Assembly (NCBI RefSeq): GCF_003063625.1
Contig: NZ_CP026604.1
Location: forward strand, 4,566,065 to 4,630,064
Origin: Saccharobesus litoralis
GTDB taxonomy: Bacteria > Pseudomonadota > Gammaproteobacteria > Enterobacterales > Alteromonadaceae
Direction of reading: 5' to 3'
Length of the DNA: 64,000 nucleotides
In this document: positions 60,849-64,000 of the stretch, piece by piece
How the letters are laid out: each line of letters begins with the position of its first letter
Numbering within the stretch: the stretch's first letter is position 1
Translations under genes and position numbers: made by a program
Notes under the pieces: generated by a model
Database searches by the model: none
The model's input: only the letters and a program-made list of their open reading frames with translations
What the model was told of the DNA's origin: nothing

Positions 60849-62552
60849 ATGCAATTGGCAACTCTCGATTGGGCCATAGTGATCAGCATTTTGGCATCCA
60901 CCATGCTGATCGGTTTTTTAGTAAGTAAGCGCGCCTCCAAAAACTCTGCTTCTTATTTTCTAGCTGGCCAAAGCATGCCTTGGTGGCTATTAGGCATTTC
61001 CATGGTGGCTACGACCTTCGCCGCTGATACGCCCAACTTAGTCACCGACATTGTGCGCTCGCAAGGCGTAGCGGGTAACTGGGTGTGGTGGGCCATGTTA
61101 CTAACTGGCATGCTAACAACTTTTGTGTACGCTAAATTGTGGCGACGTTTAGGCATTACTACAGATGTTGAATTTTATGAGCACAGGTACACAGGCAAAC
61201 CCGCGCGCTTTTTACGTGGCTTTCGTGCCTTGTATTTGGGTTTGTTTTTCAACGTAATGATCATGGCCAACGTCACCCTAGCCGCAGTGAAAATTGGTAG
61301 CGTTTTATTTGGTATTGACCCCACCATGGTGATTGTTCTTGCCTGTGTGATCACGGTTATTTTTTCTACCTTAGGCGGCTTTTTAGGCGTACTGATCACC
61401 GACATGTTACTGTTTGTGGTCGCTATGGTTGGCTCCATTTTAGCAGCCTACTTTGCGGTTAATCACCCTGAAGTTGGTGGCCTGAGTCAAATGTTGCAAC
61501 ATGAAGTTGTCAGTGAAAAATTAGCTTTTTTACCGGATTTTTCTAACCCTGATTTATATATTCCATTGCTTGTTATCCCGCTACTTGTGCAATGGTGGAG
61601 CGTATGGTACCCAGGCGCGGAACCGGGCGGCGGCGGCTATATTGCCCAGCGCATGCTTGCAGCCAAAGACGAAAACCACGCACTGGCGGCATCAGCCTTC
61701 TTTAATTTATGCCACTACGCGGTGCGCCCTTGGCCTTGGATTTTAGTCGCTTTGGCTTCAATTATTGTCTTCCCTGATTTGGCAAGCTTAAAAGCGGCAT
61801 TCCCTAACGTACCTGCTCATTTAGTGAAAGACGATTTAGCCTATTCAGCCATGTTAACTTTCTTGCCTGCGGGGGTATTAGGTTTGGTTGTCGCGTCGTT
61901 AGTGTCAGCTTATGTTTCCACTATCTCAACCAGCTTAAACTGGGGTGCCTCTTACTTTGTAAACGACTTTTATAAGCGCTTTGTAAAGCCCGATGCCGAC
62001 GACAAACAACAAGTTTTGGTTGGCCGCATTGCAACCGTAGTGCTTATGTTATGCGCCAGTTTAATGGCGTTATTACTGGAAAATGCCTTGCAAGGATTCC
62101 GCTTACTATTAACTATTGGTGCAGGTACAGGTTTACTCTTCTTATTACGCTGGTTCTGGTCACGCATTAATGCATGGAGCGAAATTTCAGCCATGATCTT
62201 TTCCTTCCTTGTCAGTATGTTTTTCGAGTTTGGACCATTTAGCGATTTACTTGGTTGGCAAAAAATGCTGTTGAGCGTGGGCGTAACCACCTTAGGCTGG
62301 CTATCTATCACTTTAGTTACCCAACCCGAGTCTCAAGAAACCCTCAATGCGTTCTGGAATAAAATACAATTCAGTCGCACAGACTTAGTCAAAGGTTTAT
62401 TAATCGCCCTTGCCGCAACAATAGGGGTTTATGCTGCCCTATTTGCAACAGGCTTTTGGTTGTACGGTGAAATAGTTAACGCAATTGTATTAACCTCTAT
62501 TGCGGCAATAACTGGTGTTATTACTTTTAAATATGGGCTTAAACCAAGCTAG
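60849..62552 (+). CDS. Sodium:solute symporter (SSS), probable GlcNAc transporter
   Basis: A 567-aa membrane protein with about 13-14 hydrophobic segments. SSS family features are AGQSMPWWLLGISMVATTFAADTPNLVTD near the start, the unusually Gly-rich PGAEPGGGGYIAQRMLAAKDE and ASLVSAYVSTISTSLNWGASYFVNDFY. It closes the nagK operon, so import of GlcNAc or chitobiose across the inner membrane is the most probable role. No other inner-membrane sugar transporter is seen in the locus. Confidence 0.87.
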   Translation: MQLATLDWAIVISILASTMLIGFLVSKRASKNSASYFLAGQSMPWWLLGISMVATTFAADTPNLVTDIVRSQGVAGNWVWWAMLLTGMLTTFVYAKLWRRLGITTDVEFYEHRYTGKPARFLRGFRALYLGLFFNVMIMANVTLAAVKIGSVLFGIDPTMVIVLACVITVIFSTLGGFLGVLITDMLLFVVAMVGSILAAYFAVNHPEVGGLSQMLQHEVVSEKLAFLPDFSNPDLYIPLLVIPLLVQWWSVWYPGAEPGGGGYIAQRMLAAKDENHALAASAFFNLCHYAVRPWPWILVALASIIVFPDLASLKAAFPNVPAHLVKDDLAYSAMLTFLPAGVLGLVVASLVSAYVSTISTSLNWGASYFVNDFYKRFVKPDADDKQQVLVGRIATVVLMLCASLMALLLENALQGFRLLLTIGAGTGLLFLLRWFWSRINAWSEISAMIFSFLVSMFFEFGPFSDLLGWQKMLLSVGVTTLGWLSITLVTQPESQETLNAFWNKIQFSRTDLVKGLLIALAATIGVYAALFATGFWLYGEIVNAIVLTSIAAITGVITFKYGLKPS

Positions 62553-62555
62553 TTT

Positions 62556-62632
62556 TTGTAGGTTGCTGATGAGCTAGCGAGGCCAAACAAAGCCAAAGTA
62601 ATGTTGGGCTTCATTCGTCATCTCAACCTACA
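62556..62632. repeat. Palindromic repeat flanked by GTAGGTTG / CAACCTAC
   Basis: Facing copies of TGTAGGTTG (62557-62565) and CAACCTACA (62624-62632) around an A/T-rich loop with TGTTGGGCTTCATTCGTCAT. It resembles a dispersed palindrome with TGTTGGGTT...CAACCTACA ends that is common in many proteobacteria. Confidence 0.55.
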
Positions 62633-62723
62633 GATAAAAAGAATCACCCTCCCTGTGAGTCCTTATCCCTAAGAGCTTAGTGCCTCGCTGAGCTTGGCTG
62701 GGAGCCTCGAGTGTGCTTACTCG

Positions 62724-62747
62724 ACCAGTCTTATGACTGGTTTTTTT
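62724..62747 (+). terminator. Intrinsic terminator of the nag operon
   Basis: A 7-bp stem ACCAGTC / GACTGGT with a TTAT loop, then seven T. It lies about 170 bp after the symporter and before the chemoreceptor promoter. Confidence 0.82.
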
Positions 62748-62793
62748 CGTTTCAGGTAAGAAAAACAACCGTTCATTTTTCACTCAATTTTTA

Positions 62794-62842
62794 TTGACAT
62801 TCCCTCTGATAGAAACAATAATGACAACGCTGTCATTATTGT
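62794..62842 (+). promoter_or_regulatory. Promoter and LacI-type operator of the chemoreceptor
   Basis: TTGACA (62794-62799), 17-bp spacer, AATAAT (62817-62822). A 28-bp palindrome with one mismatched pair (62815-62842, core AATAATGACAACGCTGTCAT) covers the -10. A repressor here would directly block RNA polymerase. Confidence 0.85.
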
Positions 62843-62876
62843 TAAAATGACGTAAAATTTAAGTTGAGGAGGCGCC

Positions 62877-64000
62877 ATGATCACTCTCAAAGCTAAAGTC
62901 TGGCTATTAATAGCTGCAATTCTAATGTGTTTATTTGGATTAATGTCCGTTGGCTTATTTACATTAAAAGTTGCCAGCGACTCTGATAATCAAGCCCGAG
63001 TTAAACAGTTATTTCGCTCAACCTACAGCACAGTACAAACACTTGAAAAACTCGTAACCGACAACACCATCAACCTTGAAACCGCTCAACATATCGCTCG
63101 CCATTTATTACGCAACAATATTTACCACCAATCAGAATATGTATATGTAGCTGACAAAAAGCTTAATTTTATCGCCACGCCATTAGATCCTCAGCTACAT
63201 GGCACCAGCTTTCACGAATTTAAAGACAGCCATGGGCAAAGTGTCGGCACTATTATGCTTAATGCGGTACGCAATAATAAAAATAAACAGGATATTGCCG
63301 AATATGAATGGACGCAAAAGCAAGCCGATGGCTCAACTGAAAAGAAACTATCGATTGCTAGACAAACCTCAGACTGGGGTTGGTACGTAGGGACTGGGAT
63401 CGGCTTTGATGAAGTCAACGCCCGTTTTTGGCAAACCGCGCGTTGGCAATTAACCATTTGTGTTGTACTCACCTTAATCTTAGGTGCGACATTGCTCTAC
63501 TCCGCCAATCGAATACTGAATATCCTAGGCGGTGAGCCTAAAGATGTTTTGTATCATGTAAGTGCCGTTGCCAAAGGTGATTTAACCGTCGATCATCAAT
63601 TAGTCGTTGCAACAGAGCGCAGTTCCATATTGGGCTCCACCTTAACTATGCGCGAAACCCTAAGCCAAATCATGCAAAATGTCAGGCAGGTTGTCTCCAG
63701 TCTCAATCATCAAACCCATGATTCAGAGCAACGCTCTTGTCAAATTGAAGATTTGTTTGAACAACAAAAAAATGAAACCCACATGGTAGCCACCGCCATG
63801 ACAGAAATGTCAGCTTCATCGCAAACTGTAGCCATTAGCGCCGCAAATGCGGCTGATGCGGCCAACGAAGCCGATCAGCAAGGAAAAAACGCCATGCAGG
63901 TTGTCCAAGTTTCTGTGAGTAAAATGCAAGATTTAACCGCACAGATCCAATCAACCAATACGGTGATCACCGATCTCGGCAGTGATGTAGAAGAAATAGT
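62877..64000 (+). CDS. Methyl-accepting chemotaxis protein with Cache domain, 3' end outside window
   Basis: The first 374 codons of a chemoreceptor. A membrane segment (about 5-30), a periplasmic single-Cache domain (about 35-185, with YVYVADKKLNFIATPLDPQLHG and TSDWGWYVGTGIGFDEV), a second span (about 195-215), a HAMP region (about 218-270) and the beginning of the signalling helices (EMSASSQTVAISAANAADAANEA, including the methylation-site region). The strong ribosome site GAGGAGG precedes the ATG. The operator over its promoter places it in the GlcNAc regulon, so it probably senses chitin products. Confidence 0.92.
   Translation, partial: MITLKAKVWLLIAAILMCLFGLMSVGLFTLKVASDSDNQARVKQLFRSTYSTVQTLEKLVTDNTINLETAQHIARHLLRNNIYHQSEYVYVADKKLNFIATPLDPQLHGTSFHEFKDSHGQSVGTIMLNAVRNNKNKQDIAEYEWTQKQADGSTEKKLSIARQTSDWGWYVGTGIGFDEVNARFWQTARWQLTICVVLTLILGATLLYSANRILNILGGEPKDVLYHVSAVAKGDLTVDHQLVVATERSSILGSTLTMRETLSQIMQNVRQVVSSLNHQTHDSEQRSCQIEDLFEQQKNETHMVATAMTEMSASSQTVAISAANAADAANEADQQGKNAMQVVQVSVSKMQDLTAQIQSTNTVITDLGSDVEEI

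Overview
The window is A+T-rich gammaproteobacterial chromosome. Gene content (CsrA, AlaS and RecX together, flavodoxin-Fur, OadGAB sodium pump, RlmG, AmpG-like permease) and a LacI-controlled N-acetylglucosamine (GlcNAc) locus with a TonB receptor and a tryptophan-halogenase-like gene point to a marine, polysaccharide-degrading member of the Alteromonadales. The genus is inference only.

Layout. 0-4.3 kb: a minus-strand run AlkB, BolA, TRAP transporter DctQ-DctM, a PilZ protein and DctP (cut by the window edge). 4.7-14.5 kb: housekeeping genes (rlmG, cyclophilin, AmpG-like permease, glnS, csrA, alaS, recX). 14.6-20.6 kb: an acyltransferase-like protein, a secreted LamG/thrombospondin-3 protein, a sulfotransferase, a WbuC-type cupin and a Rieske protein. 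20.6-30.5 kb: ffh, a CcsA-like protein, a CorB-like protein, ybfF, fldA, fur and oadGAB. 30.8-31.1 kb: two identical tRNA-Arg genes and one tRNA-Ser. 31.3-33.7 kb: a DUF692/DUF2063 (HvfB/HvfC, BufB/BufC) cassette whose precursor carries 16 EGKCG motifs. 34.0-35.6 kb: a periplasmic binding protein and a porin. 35.8-45.5 kb: a DUF1080 lipoprotein, an AraC regulator and an operon of planctomycete-type modules (membrane cytochrome c with LRRs, NHL propeller, PSCyt1/DUF1549/DUF1553, DUF1501). 45.6-47.4 kb: the decayed C-terminal part of an integron integrase, pointing away from two orphan genes with attC-like ends, read here as a relic integron. 47.5-48.6 kb: a GntR regulator and a hypothetical protein. 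48.9-64 kb: the GlcNAc/chitin regulon (halogenase-like, LacI, TonB receptor, GH20, GlcNAc kinase, SIS-type deaminase, nagA, sodium symporter, chemoreceptor).

Two signals cross gene boundaries. First, a mobile repeat occurs five times (4.4, 10.7, 33.0, 51.7 and 57.5 kb). It has roughly 25-bp imperfect terminal inverted repeats, a TA dinucleotide at most of its ends, and exactly two lengths: 176 bp or 127 bp. The 49-bp optional part resembles the unit of a 51-bp tandem array at 26.8 kb. Second, a palindrome of the type ATGACARCGCTGTCAT recurs at the halogenase, TonB receptor (twice), kinase and chemoreceptor promoters, each time next to or over a recognisable -35/-10 pair. This defines a LacI-type regulon linking binding, uptake, phosphorylation, deamination and chemotaxis.

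The most promising unusual systems are the expanded EGKCG precursor with its DUF692 enzyme, the planctomycete-type cytochrome/DUF1501/DUF1080 locus, the relic integron and the modular repeat family. Everything was read by eye. No database search, alignment program or folding program was run.
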